A DNA stretch of 64,000 nt from Lutibaculum sp963816555 (GTDB lineage Bacteria; Pseudomonadota; Alphaproteobacteria; Rhizobiales; Tepidamorphaceae): contig CAWFLD010000004.1 of NCBI GenBank assembly GCA_963816555.1, forward strand, positions 372,001-436,000, given 5' to 3'. The notes beneath the pieces were generated by a model that had not been told where the DNA came from, did no database searches, and was given only the letters and a program-made list of their open reading frames with translations. This document shows positions 33,898 through 46,124 of this stretch, piece after piece. The number at the start of each line of letters is the position of its first letter. The first letter of the stretch is position 1. The translations under genes were made by a program, and so were the position numbers.

Positions 33898-34301
33898 TGC
33901 CGCTCTGTCTCATAGGCGGCGGCAAGGTCGTCGCGATGGCCGTCACGGGCTTCACGCTCGCCTGGATGCACACGGTCGAGCACATCCCGTGGGAGGAGGA
34001 CTGGCGGGTCGCCGGCGACCACCTCGTGCTCGAGCGCTCGCGGGTCAAGGGATCCGGCGCCGGCATGGACCCGGCGCCGAACGCGCATCTCGTCGACGGC
34101 TGGTTCGAGTGGAAGGTCGACGAGACGCGCAAGCAGGTCGAGCTCGCCCGCGCCCACGAGCCGCAGGCCGGCGACTGGCAGTTCTGCCCGCGGACGCCGG
34201 ACGGCGAACGTGGGCCCTGCCGGCCGATGGGCGACATCCTCGACGCCGACACGGTGACGCTGCGCCCCTGCGCCGGCGAGACGCCCGGCGGAAATGGTTG
34301 A
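33897..34301 (+). CDS. DUF1850 protein of the TRAP operon
   Basis: A 134-aa protein of the DUF1850 family, which is regularly found beside TAXI-TRAP genes and whose role is unknown; it may assist binding-protein or permease assembly. Seen: FTLAWMHTVEHIPWEEDW (the family's HSVEK-like N-terminal segment), GSGAGMDPAPNAHLVDGWFEW, and a Cys pair in FCPRTPDGERGPCRPMG. The N-terminus has no clear signal peptide. Translationally coupled by a TGATG overlap to the permease. Confidence 0.85.
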   Translation: MPLCLIGGGKVVAMAVTGFTLAWMHTVEHIPWEEDWRVAGDHLVLERSRVKGSGAGMDPAPNAHLVDGWFEWKVDETRKQVELARAHEPQAGDWQFCPRTPDGERGPCRPMGDILDADTVTLRPCAGETPGGNG

Positions 34302-34419
34302 CGAAGCGTTGCCGGGCGTGGCCCCGCATCCGGCTTCCATTTGCGGCCGGGAGGACCGGCCGCCCGGCATGGGCTGGGCCGGCCGCGACCAGAACGACAT
34401 CCGCATCGTGACCGGCTGA
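34294..34419 (+). CDS. Possible 41-residue ORF overlapping DUF1850
   Basis: An ATG at 34294 overlaps the end of the DUF1850 gene by 8 nt and opens 41 codons with high G+C in the third position. The product is mostly polar and matches nothing I know. Coupling is plausible, but it could equally be chance. The rest of the 34302-34601 gap contains only the imelysin promoter region, where I recognise no box. Confidence 0.25.
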   Translation: MVDEALPGVAPHPASICGREDRPPGMGWAGRDQNDIRIVTG

Positions 34420-34601
34420 CCCTCGACGACCGCCGACGGCCCGGAGGCCGTCCGGCTCGTCGATCAGGTCCCGCCTCGCCTCCCCCTGATACCATCGGAC
34501 CGCCCGTCCGTTCGGCTCTTGAAATTCGCCGCCGGATCGTGGAAGAGGAATACCTGCAATCAAAGGTGTACTTTTCCGAAGGGCAGACCGGGGAGACGGG
34601 A

Positions 34602-35871
34602 ATGAGACTGAAGCTGATCGCGGCAGGCGGCGTGGCGGCCGTCCTGATGGTGTCGGCGGCCGCAGCGCAGCCGGCCCCCGAGGAGGTCGCGAAGACCTAT
34701 GCCGACATCGCCCATGCCGGCTACGAGGACGCCCTGACGACGGCGCAGGCGCTGAAGCAGGCCGTCGACGCGCTGGTCGCCGATCCCGGCGAAAGGACGC
34801 TCGGCGCGGCGCGGCAGGCCTGGCGCGACGCGCGCGTGCCCTACCTGCAGACGGAGGCCTTCCGGTTCGGCAACCCGCTGGTCGACGAGTGGGAAGGCAG
34901 CGTCAACGCCTGGCCGCTCGACGAGGGCCTGATCGACTATGTCGACCCCTCCTACGGCAGCGAATCCGACCAGAACGAGGCCTATGCGGCGAACGTGATC
35001 GGCCATGACAGCCTGATGGTCGGCGGCCGGGAGATCGACACCTCGAAGATCGACGCCGACTTGCTGGCGGGAACGCTGCAGGAGCTTGGCGGGGTCGAGG
35101 CGAACGTCGCCACCGGCTACCACGCGATCGAGTTCCTGCTGTGGGGCCAGGACCTGAACGGCACCGGCCCCGGCGCGGGCGACCGGCCCGTACACCGACT
35201 ACGTGCAGGGCGAGGGCTGCACGCACGGCAACTGCGACCGCCGCGCGCAGTACCTCCAGACCGCGACGGACCTCCTTGTGAGCGACCTGCAGGACATGGC
35301 CGGATCCTGGGCCGACGGCGGCGAAGCGCGGAAGGCGGTCACCGACGACCCGCAGGACGGCATCCGCGCCATCGTCACCGGCATGGGGTCGCTCTCCTAC
35401 GGCGAGCTCGCCGGCGAGCGCATGAAGCTCGGCCTCATGCTGCACGACCCCGAGGAGGAGCAGGACTGCTTCTCCGACAACACCTTCAACTCGCACTACT
35501 ACGACGCGCTCGGCATCAGGAACGTCTATGTCGGCCGCTACGTCCGCACCGACGGGTCGGTGGTCGAGGGGCCCTCGGTCTCCGATCTCGTCCAGGCGAG
35601 GGCGCCGGACGTCAACGCCGAGCTCGTCGCCAGGCTCGACGCGACGATGGAGGCGATGGCCGCGATGAAGCGGCGCGGCGAGACGGCCGAGGCCTACGAC
35701 CAGATGATCGGCGAAGGCAACGAGGCGGGAAACCAGGTGGTGCAGAGCGCCATCGACGCCCTGATCGCGCAGACGCGCTCGATCGAGCGCGCCATCGCCG
35801 CGCTCGACCTGGGGAAGGTCGCTCTCGAAGGCTCCGACAGCCTGGACAAGCCGACCGCCGTCTTCCAGTGA
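34602..35871 (+). CDS. Imelysin family iron-regulated protein IrpA-like (one frameshift)
   Basis: Exported or lipid-anchored protein of about 422 aa in the imelysin (peptidase M75) family, thought to act in iron uptake. Signal peptide at ~1-22. Seen: the GxHxxE motif in ATGYHAIEFLLWGQDLNG, and ERMKLGLMLHDPEEEQDCFSDNTFNSHYYDALGI, typical of the family's repeated helical core. One surplus base at 35187-35190 splits the sequence before YTDYVQGEGCTHGNCDRR; removing it restores one reading frame of 423 codons. Start ATG 34602. First of a four-gene iron cassette. Confidence 0.87.
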
Positions 35872-35926
35872 CACCGCGCCGGGGCGCCCCCTCCTGGAGG
35901 CGCCCCTCGCTCGCAGCGACACAGAC

Positions 35927-37447
<1,521 letters not shown>

Positions 37448-37448
37448 C

Positions 37449-38533
37449 ATGCGCCACGCCCTCGCCGCCATCGCCCTCCTCCTCGCCGAGCGCGGCCCTG
37501 CCCGCCCGCGCCGAGGCGCCGCACGGGGCGCTGCAGCATTTCGTCGACGCCGTGCTGGCCGACCACCTGCGGCCGGCCGCCGCCGGCTTCGAGCGCGCCT
37601 CCGCAGGGCTGGCCGAAGACCTCGGGGCGCTGTGCGAGAGCCCCGGGAGCGACACCTACGCGCAGGCCGACGAGGCCTTCCGCGCAACGGTCGGCGCCTG
37701 GGGCGAGATCGGCTTCCTGACGCTCGACCCGCTGCGCGAGGACGACCGGCAGGCGCGCGTGCTGTTCTGGCCGGACCCGCGCGGCGTCACGCTGCGCCAG
37801 GTGCAGGGCGTGCTCGCCGCCGAGGACGAGACCGCCACCTCGCTCGACGACCTCAGGCAGAAGAGCGTCGCGCTGCAGGGGCTGGGGGCGCTCGAGTTCC
37901 TGCTCTACGGCACCGGCCGGGAGACGCTCGAGGAGGACGCCGACGGCTATCGCTGCCGCTATGCCCGCACGATCGGCGAGAACCTCCACGGCATCGCGGC
38001 CGAGCTCGTCGAGGCCTTCGCGGCGGACGGCGGCTTCTCGCAGCGCCTGGGCCGGCCGGGCCCCGACAATCCCCTCTACCGCACGCCGGACGAGGCTGCG
38101 GAGGACCTGATCGGCGGCGTCGCCACCGGCATCGAGACGATCCGCGACCGGATCGTCCGGCCGGCGATGGGCGAGACGCCGGACGAGGCGCAACCGAAGA
38201 CCGCCCCGTTCTGGCGCTCCGGCGAGACGCTGGACTATGTCGGCCACCAGCTCGCCGGCATGCGGCACCTGCTCGACGTCGGCGGCGTCGAGCCGCTGGT
38301 GCCGGAGGACCTTGCGTGGCTGCAGGAGTTCGATCGACTTCGAGTTCGCCAACGCGGCCAGGGTGCTCGACCGGATCGACATGCCCATCGACCGGGCCGT
38401 GGCGGACGACGGCGAGCGCGGGGACCTGACCGCCCTCCTCTTCTCTCTCGCCAACCAGCGCGACCTCGTGGGGCAGAACCTCATGTCGGCGGCCGGACTG
38501 AAGGCAGGTTTCAATGCTCTCGACGGCGATTGA
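37449..38533 (+). CDS. Second imelysin-family protein, catalytic His missing (two frameshifts)
   Basis: Exported imelysin-like protein of about 360 aa. Signal peptide at ~1-21. It has the imelysin helices (HFVDAVLADHLRPAAAGFERAS, GEIGFLTLDPLRED) but reads GLGALEFLLYGTG where the first imelysin has GYHAIEFLLWG, so the His of the GxHxxE motif is absent. Its end is intact: NQRDLVGQNLMSAAGLKAGFNALDGD. One surplus base at 37488 and one at 38329-38330 disturb the frame; with both removed it is 361 codons. It overlaps the DUF1513 gene by 20 nt. Probably a partner of the first imelysin. Confidence 0.85.
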
Positions 38534-39653
38534 GCGCCGCGCCTTCCTGCGCGGCGCCGGCGCGGCAGGCCTCATGCTGTTCGGCCCGCTCGGCCGGCGC
38601 AGCGAGGCGGGCGAGCCCGCGCCGCTCTATCTCAGCGGCTGCCGCAAGCCGGACGGCAGCTTCGCCGTGGCGCTCTTCCAGCCGGAGACGGGCGTCGTGC
38701 GCACCGTGCCGCTGCCGGCGCGCGGCCACGACATCTGCGCCTCGCCGGACGGCCGCGTCGCCGTCGCCTTCGCGAGACGGCCCGGCACCTTCGCCTGCGC
38801 CTTCGACCTGACGCGCGAGGCGGAGCCGACCGTCTTCCACACGCCGGAGGGACGGCACTTCTACGGCCACGGCGACTTCAGCCCCGACGGGCGGCTGCTC
38901 TTCGCGACGGAGAACGACTACGACGGCGCGCGCGGCGTCATCGGCCTCTACGACGCGACCGACGGCTACCGGCGGATCGGCGAGATCGATTCCCACGGCG
39001 TCGGGCCGCACGAGGTCGTGGTGATGCCCGACGGGCGGACGCTGGCGATCGGCAATGGCGGCATCGAGACCCATCCGGACGCCGGCAGGATGATGCTGAA
39101 CGTGGCCCGCATGCAGGCGAACCTCGCCTTCGTCGACTGGCGCACGGGCGAGCTCCTCGCCCGCCACACGCTGCCGCCGGAGGTGCACAAGCTGTCCATC
39201 CGCCACGTCTCCGTCGACGCGAACGGGCGGACCTGGTTCGGCTGCCAGTATGTCGGCCCCGCGGCGGACCGGCCGCCGCTCGTCGGCTTCGCCGGGCCCG
39301 ACGAGGCGCCGACCCTCCTCAGCGCGCCGCCGCGTATCCAGAACGGCCTCGACAACTATGTCGGCGCGATGGCCACGAGCCGCGACGGCCAGGTGATCGC
39401 CGCCTCCTGCCCGCGCGGCGGCAAGCTCCTGTTCTGGAGCCTGACGGGCGAGCTGATCGGCACGCGCGACTTCGCCGACAGCTGCGGCATCATCGCCGGC
39501 GAGGGCCGCGAGAGCTTCGTCGCGACGAACGGCCTGGGCGAGATCCGCGACCTCGCCGCCGGGGCCACCCGGACGGAGATCCGGCAGGACCTCGCCTTCG
39601 ACAACCACGTCGTCCGCGTCGCGGCCGGGGGCTCCGGGGCCGGCCGCACCTGA
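38514..39653 (+). CDS. DUF1513 beta-propeller protein
   Basis: A 379-aa exported protein of the DUF1513 family. The N-terminus carries a twin-arginine-like signal (ERRAFLRGAGAAGLML), so it is likely folded before export. The rest looks like a seven-bladed propeller: HFYGHGDFSPDGRLLFATENDY, DSHGVGPHEVVVMPDGRTLAIGNGGIETHPD, and FADSCGIIAGEGRESFVATNGLGE. It is the fourth gene of the iron cassette, coupled to the second imelysin by overlap. Function unknown. Confidence 0.92.
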   Translation: MLSTAIERRAFLRGAGAAGLMLFGPLGRRSEAGEPAPLYLSGCRKPDGSFAVALFQPETGVVRTVPLPARGHDICASPDGRVAVAFARRPGTFACAFDLTREAEPTVFHTPEGRHFYGHGDFSPDGRLLFATENDYDGARGVIGLYDATDGYRRIGEIDSHGVGPHEVVVMPDGRTLAIGNGGIETHPDAGRMMLNVARMQANLAFVDWRTGELLARHTLPPEVHKLSIRHVSVDANGRTWFGCQYVGPAADRPPLVGFAGPDEAPTLLSAPPRIQNGLDNYVGAMATSRDGQVIAASCPRGGKLLFWSLTGELIGTRDFADSCGIIAGEGRESFVATNGLGEIRDLAAGATRTEIRQDLAFDNHVVRVAAGGSGAGRT

Positions 39654-39765
39654 ACGCCCGGTTCAGCTGCCATTCAGGCGCCATCCGATCTTCTTGGCAA
39701 ACCGAAGCAGGGCCTCGCGCGTTGTCGCAAGGCCTCCCGGGGCTGACGAAGAACTGGAGCCAGGA

Positions 39766-41769
39766 ATGACACGATTGAAATTGTTGCTGACGCTCGGCAC
39801 CGCGATGCCCGCCCTGATGGTCGGCGGGCTCGCAGCGCATGCCGCGTCGGCGGAGAACGCCCGCCCGGTGCTGCTCGCGCAGGCCGACCAGCAGCAGCTG
39901 ACGCCCGAGCAGCGGGCCGAACGGCTGAAGAAGCGCAAGGCGGCCGAGCAGGCTCAGCAGCAGCAGGGCGGACAGCCCCCTGCGCCGAACGCCGCCGCGC
40001 CCGCCAATGGCCAGCAGCAGCGCGCCGCGCCCGGTGCGGCCGCGGGCACGCCCGACGCCCCGGGTGCGCAGCAGCAGAAGATGCAGGAGCTGCAGAAGAA
40101 GCGGGCCGAGCAGAAGGCCGCTCAGCAGGCGAAGGAAGAAGAGCGCCGCCAGAAGGTCGAGGAGCGCGCCCAGCAGCTGAAGGCGCAGCAGCAGAAGGCG
40201 GCCGACCAGAAGGCCGCCCAGCAGAAGGCTGCGCAGGAAAAGGCCGCTCAGCAGAAGGCCGCCCAGGACAAGGCGGCCCAGGAAGCCGCGGCCCGCAAGA
40301 AGGCGGAGCAGCAGAAGGCCGCCGAGCAGAAGGCGCAGCAGCAACAGCAGCAGAAGGCCGCCGAGCAGCCGCCGAAGAAGCGGCCGCAGCCCGACCAGGG
40401 CGAGGTCGTGGATCGCTCGTCCGGCAAGCCCGCGCCGCAGAACGCCCAGCAGCCGCCGGTGCCGAACGGCCAGAACGCACCGCAGGCGCCGACGCCCGGC
40501 CAGAACGCCGGCCAGCCGCCGCAGAACGGCCAGCAGGCGGGCGATCGCGAGCGCCAGGACCAGAAGATGCGCGAGCGCATCGAGCGGCAGCAGCAGCAGA
40601 ATGCCGGCGAGCAGCCGGGCCGGCAGCCGCCCCAGGCTCCCGCCGGGCAGCAGCAGCCGCCGCAGCAGGGCCAGGCGGGCCAGCAGCCGCCGGCTCCGAC
40701 GGCCGGCCAGCCCGACCAGCAGCGCGCCGGCGACCAGAACGGAGGCCGGAACGGCGACCGCAACCGTGACGGCGACCGCAACTGGAACCGCGACCGCAAC
40801 GGCGGCCGGGACCAGGCGCGCGAGCTGCCGGACAACGAGCGCCGCTGGACGCGCGAGGAAGGCAGGCGGATGAAGCAGCGGCCGGACTTCGACGCGCCGC
40901 CGGACGCCAGGCGCGTCAAGCAGGACAGCGACCGCGTGATCTTCGACCTCGGGAGCGGCGACATCGTGGTGCGCCACGACGAGACGCGGCGCCTTCGCCA
41001 CGATGCGCGCGACGTCTACTACGACCAGCTGCCGAACGGCTACGTCCGCACGACGATCGAGCGCCCCGGCGGCGTCCGCATCGTCACGGTCGAGGACCAG
41101 TACGGCAACGTCGTCGAGCGCACCCGCGTCCTGCCGAACGGCCGCGAGATCGTGCTGTTCGCCGCGCCGCGCGACTATGTCCGCCAGGAGGATCGCCACC
41201 GCTGGCGCGACCCCGCGGTCGACCTGCCGCCGATCCAGGTGACGATGCCGCGCGACCAGTACGTGCTCGAGGCCGACCAGGCCAGCCGCAGCGACTTCTA
41301 CCGCACGCTGGACGCGCCGCCGGTCGAGCAGCTCGACCGCACCTACTCGCTCGAGGACGTGCGCTACTCCGAGCGTCTGCGGGACATGATGCCCCGCGTC
41401 GATCTCGACAGCATCAACTTCGAGACGGGCAGCGCCCAGATCACGCGGAGCGAGGTCGACAAGCTGTCGGACCTGGCCTACGCGATGCAGCAGATGCTCG
41501 ACAACGATCCGGGAGAAACCTTCCTGATCGAGGGCCACACCGACGCGGTCGGCAGCGACAACGCCAACCTCGCCCTGTCGGACCGGCGGGCGGAGTCCGT
41601 CGCCTCGGCGCTGACCGACGTCTACGACATCCCGCCGGAGAACCTGGTCACCCAGGGCTACGGCGAGCAGTACCTCAAGGTGGACACCGAGGGCGCGTCG
41701 CGGGCGAACCGTCGCGTCACCGTGCGGCGCATCACGCCGCTGGTGAACCCGGTCGCCCAGGCGAACTGA
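39766..41769 (+). CDS. OmpA-family protein with long Gln/Ala-rich region
   Basis: Outer-membrane-associated protein of 667 aa. Signal peptide at ~1-29 (MVGGLAAHAASA), then ~300 residues of low complexity rich in Gln, Ala, Lys and Pro (QKAAQQKAAQEKAAQQKAA repeats, then PPQ/GQ-rich), predicted to be extended or coiled-coil. A structured part follows from ~370, and a C-terminal OmpA domain at ~550-655 has FLIEGHTDAVGSDNANLALSDRRAESV and QGYGEQYL, which bind peptidoglycan. It may span the periplasm. Start ATG 39766 with AGGA immediately upstream and GGAG a little further. A terminator follows at 41835. Confidence 0.9.
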   Translation: MTRLKLLLTLGTAMPALMVGGLAAHAASAENARPVLLAQADQQQLTPEQRAERLKKRKAAEQAQQQQGGQPPAPNAAAPANGQQQRAAPGAAAGTPDAPGAQQQKMQELQKKRAEQKAAQQAKEEERRQKVEERAQQLKAQQQKAADQKAAQQKAAQEKAAQQKAAQDKAAQEAAARKKAEQQKAAEQKAQQQQQQKAAEQPPKKRPQPDQGEVVDRSSGKPAPQNAQQPPVPNGQNAPQAPTPGQNAGQPPQNGQQAGDRERQDQKMRERIERQQQQNAGEQPGRQPPQAPAGQQQPPQQGQAGQQPPAPTAGQPDQQRAGDQNGGRNGDRNRDGDRNWNRDRNGGRDQARELPDNERRWTREEGRRMKQRPDFDAPPDARRVKQDSDRVIFDLGSGDIVVRHDETRRLRHDARDVYYDQLPNGYVRTTIERPGGVRIVTVEDQYGNVVERTRVLPNGREIVLFAAPRDYVRQEDRHRWRDPAVDLPPIQVTMPRDQYVLEADQASRSDFYRTLDAPPVEQLDRTYSLEDVRYSERLRDMMPRVDLDSINFETGSAQITRSEVDKLSDLAYAMQQMLDNDPGETFLIEGHTDAVGSDNANLALSDRRAESVASALTDVYDIPPENLVTQGYGEQYLKVDTEGASRANRRVTVRRITPLVNPVAQAN

Positions 41770-41834
41770 GGCCCTGCGAGACGTGCCGCCGCCGGGCCTC
41801 CCGAGAGGTCCGGCGGCCGGCCATCACCCGGTGG

Positions 41835-41866
41835 AGAGCCGCGGCCATGCCGCGGCTCTTTGCGTT
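41835..41866 (+). terminator. Rho-independent terminator after the OmpA-family gene
   Basis: A perfect 11-bp stem AGAGCCGCGGC/GCCGCGGCTCT (41835-41845 with 41849-41859, loop CAT) followed by TTTGCGTT. A further stem (41788-41795 with 41810-41817) precedes it. Confidence 0.75.
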
Positions 41867-41976
41867 CCGGCAGCCCGCGCCGCGCCGTGCCGGCCTCCGC
41901 GCCGTGCGCGAAACCTCCCCGGTCCACGGTCGTTGTGTCTCAGTCCATTGGCAACTCGAAGAAAGGATGCATCCTC

Positions 41977-42711
41977 ATGGTGCCGGAATGGCTGCACGTC
42001 CTGTCGATCATCTCGCTCGTCGCCGGCTTCATCTGCGCGGCAATCATCATCTACGACGAGACACAGCATCCGCAGCACATGTGGATCATGAACTTCGTGT
42101 GGCCGGCGGTGGCGCTGTTCGCCAGCGTGGTGGCGCTGTGGGGCTACTGGACGGTCGGCCGGCTCGCCATGCACGAGATCGCCCACCCCGCCATGGAGAA
42201 GGGCGAGACGCCGCCGCACAAGGCGCAGACCTCCTTCGCCACCAAGGTCGCCAAGGGCGCCTCGCACTGCGGCGCCGGCTGCACGCTCGGCGACATCTGC
42301 GCGGAGTGGCTGGCCTTCCTGGTGCCGGCCGTCGCCGTGTGGCTGGGGTGGCATTCGCTCTTCGAGACGAAGATGTTCTCCGTCTGGATCCTCGACTACA
42401 TCTTCGCCTACGTCTTCGGGATCGTCTTCCAGTACTACTCGATCAAGCCGATGCGCGACCTCTCGGTCGGCCAGGGCATCGTCCAGGCGATCAAGGCCGA
42501 CACGCTGTCGCTGACCTCGTGGCAGCTCGGCATGTACGGCTTCATGGCGATCGCCCATTTCTGGATCTTCGGGAGCCTTCTCGGCGCCGAGCTCGAGGTG
42601 AACTCCTTCGAGTTCTGGTTCATGATGCAGATCGCCATGATCTTCGGCTTCATGACCGCCTATCCCGTCAACTGGTGGCTCATCAAGAGCGGCGTCAAGG
42701 AAGCGATGTAG
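41977..42711 (+). CDS. DUF4396 membrane protein
   Basis: Inner-membrane protein of 244 aa with about six hydrophobic helices (e.g. VLSIISLVAGFICAAIII, VALFASVVALWGYW, LVPAVAVWLGW, WWLI). The signature SHCGAGCTLGDICAEW near residue 100 has three Cys, typical of DUF4396; such residues might bind a metal or haem, but this is speculation. Function unknown. Start ATG 41977 with AAAGGA ten bases ahead. Convergent to the old yellow enzyme. Confidence 0.88.
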   Translation: MVPEWLHVLSIISLVAGFICAAIIIYDETQHPQHMWIMNFVWPAVALFASVVALWGYWTVGRLAMHEIAHPAMEKGETPPHKAQTSFATKVAKGASHCGAGCTLGDICAEWLAFLVPAVAVWLGWHSLFETKMFSVWILDYIFAYVFGIVFQYYSIKPMRDLSVGQGIVQAIKADTLSLTSWQLGMYGFMAIAHFWIFGSLLGAELEVNSFEFWFMMQIAMIFGFMTAYPVNWWLIKSGVKEAM

Positions 42712-42739
42712 GCGGCCGCCCCGCCGGCAGCCGCCGCCG

Positions 42740-43912
<1,173 letters not shown>

Positions 43913-44121
43913 GGGTCTACCTCTCGTGAAAATGGCCGGCGAGGGCTGGAAGGCGAACGGCGCGGGCGGCCGGCGACGCACATTCTGCCGATCGCGCACC
44001 GCCTGTCGAGGGGGCGCAGCCGGCGCGGCACGGCTAGGCTCGGGCCCACCCGATCTGGCAGGCTGCAGCCGCCACCGCGATTCCGCCTCGAACGAACGCG
44101 AACGAACATGGGTAGATCATC

Positions 44122-44529
44122 ATGAGCCCAACCACGGCCGGCTCCTGTCTGTGTGGTACCGTCAGGTTTCAGATCTCGGGCGAGCTCGAGAGCTTCTTTC
44201 TTTGTCACTGCAGGCGCTGCCGCAAGGACACGGGGTCTGCCTTTGCAGCCAACCTGTTTTCATCGACGGCGACGCTGAACTGGATGTCCGGTCTCGATAG
44301 CATCCGGACCTACCGGGTTCCGGAAACCCGGCACGAAAAGAGCTTCTGCAGCAAATGCGGGTCCGCCCTTCCGAGTGTCCAGCTGGAGGGTGCCCTGGTG
44401 GTCTTGCCTGCCGGAAGCATCGATGGCGCGATCGACATGCGGCCACGCGCGCACATCTGCTTTGCAAGCCGGGCGGAATGGGACGCGAACCTGGAAGACA
44501 TCCCGAAGATGGATGGCCTCCCGGGCTAG
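44122..44529 (+). CDS. GFA-family (CENP-V/GFA) zinc protein
   Basis: A 135-residue protein of the GFA domain family, named after glutathione-dependent formaldehyde-activating enzyme. Zinc-binding Cys residues are clear: GSCLCGTVRF (C9, C11), CHCRRCRKDTGSAF (C28, C30, C33) and FCSKCGSALPSV (C76, C79). Codon choice and G+C look lower than its neighbours (frequent CTT, TTT, TGT), hinting at recent transfer. Start ATG 44122. Its actual activity is unknown; family members act on formaldehyde-glutathione or on unrelated substrates. Confidence 0.86.
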   Translation: MSPTTAGSCLCGTVRFQISGELESFFLCHCRRCRKDTGSAFAANLFSSTATLNWMSGLDSIRTYRVPETRHEKSFCSKCGSALPSVQLEGALVVLPAGSIDGAIDMRPRAHICFASRAEWDANLEDIPKMDGLPG

Positions 44530-44605
44530 GGCCGATACCACCGGACGGTTAGGGCAGAGCGCGGCCGCCACCGCCATCTTCCGGCTCGCTCACGGGGTCC
44601 TGAGC

Positions 44606-45220
44606 CTAGATGCCCCGCTCGTCCTCCGGCGGCGTCGCCAGCAGGAGCGACCGCTCCGCCAGGAAGGGGTGGATCGCCACCGCCTTCTCCAGGATCGACC
44701 GCGCCGCGCGCATGCGGCCCTGGCGCACGAGGATGATCGCCTGCCCGGCCATCGCGCCGAAATGGCGCGGCTCGAGGCTCAGCGTCCGCTCGATGTCGGA
44801 CAGGCTGCCCTCGTCGTCGCCCTGCTCGAAGCGGACGGTGGCGCGCTGGTCCCACGCCTCCGCCCAGCCCGGCGCGTGCTCCACCAGCCGGTCGAGGATC
44901 TCGCGGGCGCCGGCGAGGTCGTACTGGCGGCGATGCTTCAGCGCCTCGTTCATGAGGTCGGCCGCCTCGCGGTCCGGCGCGGCGAGCCAGAAGATCCAGA
45001 TCTCCATCTCGATCTGGCGGCCCTCCGTCTCGTTGCGGGCCTGGCCGAGATAGCGGAACAGGCGGCGCTCCTCCTCGGCCCGCGCAGCCGGATCGGCGCG
45101 CACCTCGGAGCGGACCTCCTGCGCCCGCACGACCGGAGGGGCGGCGACCGTCATCACCGAGGCGACGAGCAGGACGAGCGGCATGAGGCGGAAAAGGCGT
45201 CGGAAAATCGCGAGGCGCAT
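44606..45220 (-). CDS. Exported tetratricopeptide-repeat protein
   Basis: A 204-aa protein with an N-terminal signal or anchor (~10-33, VLLVASVMTVAAPPVVRA-Q) and TPR-like helix pairs: AADLMNEALKHRRQYDLAGAREILDRLVEHAPGWAEAWDQRATVRFEQGDDEGSLSDIERTLSLEPRHFGAMAGQAII in sequential blocks (two to three repeats). Probably a periplasmic or membrane-attached scaffold. Start ATG 45220, 14 bp from a perfect palindrome at 45235-45246. The other gene on that spacer, at 45515, is divergent. Confidence 0.82.
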   Translation of the reverse strand: MRLAIFRRLFRLMPLVLLVASVMTVAAPPVVRAQEVRSEVRADPAARAEEERRLFRYLGQARNETEGRQIEMEIWIFWLAAPDREAADLMNEALKHRRQYDLAGAREILDRLVEHAPGWAEAWDQRATVRFEQGDDEGSLSDIERTLSLEPRHFGAMAGQAIILVRQGRMRAARSILEKAVAIHPFLAERSLLLATPPEDERGI

Positions 45221-45234
45221 CGGGCGGGGCTCCA

Positions 45235-45246
45235 CGGCAATTGCCG
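45235..45246. promoter_or_regulatory. 12-bp palindrome upstream of the TPR gene
   Basis: CGGCAATTGCCG, perfectly palindromic, 15 bp before the TPR gene start in the 294-nt divergent spacer. No known regulator recognised. Confidence 0.3.
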
Positions 45247-45514
45247 GCGACGATGTTCGCGTCGGCGGGAGAGACCTGTCCAGCGGCGCCGCGTTCACGT
45301 CTTCCTGAGCTGCGACAGGGCCACCGGCTTTTCCCGGCGGCCGAGGCGATTGTGCAGCGCAATATCGAATACTTGGGACCGCCGCAGAATCCATCTTGTC
45401 GAACTTTTGGCCTGAGATAATGATGACGGCGAATAAAGGTTTCGGCTGCAGGCCGGGGCCGGATGCCAAGTTTCGGACCGCGACACATCGGGCGCGGCCG
45501 CGTGGGATACAGGA

Positions 45515-45913
45515 ATGCGCCAAGGCGTGCGTCTTCACGCGCCTCGCAGCACCGGCCGGCGGAAGGTTTCCCTCGGCACGATCGGTCTGCTTTTCGCCGC
45601 GCTCGTGCTCGCGGCCATCGCCAGCGCGACATCCGGCGTGCGGGCCGCGGGCGAGCCCACGGGCGGCGCCAGCGTGGCCGCGGCGGCACCGGCGGCCTTC
45701 GGCGGCGACGTCTCGCTGACCGCCCGGCTCAAGCCGGCGCGCGCCGCGGCGGCCGACGCCGACCTTCCGGACTTCTCCGTGCCGCCCTCCGGCGACGCGC
45801 TCGAGCCGGCCGGCAGGCCGCTCCGGGCCACCCGGCCTGCGGCCGCCTTCGCCACGGCGAGCCTTCGCGACCTCACGGCGCGCGGGCCACCTCCGGTCTT
45901 CCCCGCCGGATAA
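45515..45913 (+). CDS. Hypothetical protein with N-terminal membrane helix
   Basis: 132 residues, not recognised. It starts with a basic segment and then a hydrophobic stretch (SLGTIGLLFAALVLAAIASA), followed by a low-complexity Ala/Pro-rich tail. It might be a small anchored or exported protein. The reading frame is codon-typical, but there is no clear ribosome site, so the gene is uncertain. Confidence 0.4.
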   Translation: MRQGVRLHAPRSTGRRKVSLGTIGLLFAALVLAAIASATSGVRAAGEPTGGASVAAAAPAAFGGDVSLTARLKPARAAAADADLPDFSVPPSGDALEPAGRPLRATRPAAAFATASLRDLTARGPPPVFPAG

Positions 45914-46124
45914 GGCCGCGGCCGCACGCGCCGCCGCCCTCCGTCGGGGCATGTCTCCCGCTCGTCCGCGGCAGGGTCACGCGGACGCGCCGTACGGCCC
46001 GAACATCCTCACGACATTCGAAACAAGCACGGCCGGCGCACGAAGCGTGCGTCCGGACGTCGATCGTGCGTCTGCCCGCGCGGCGGAGCGACGGCGATCG
46101 CCCAAGGGAACAGGAAACATCGAA

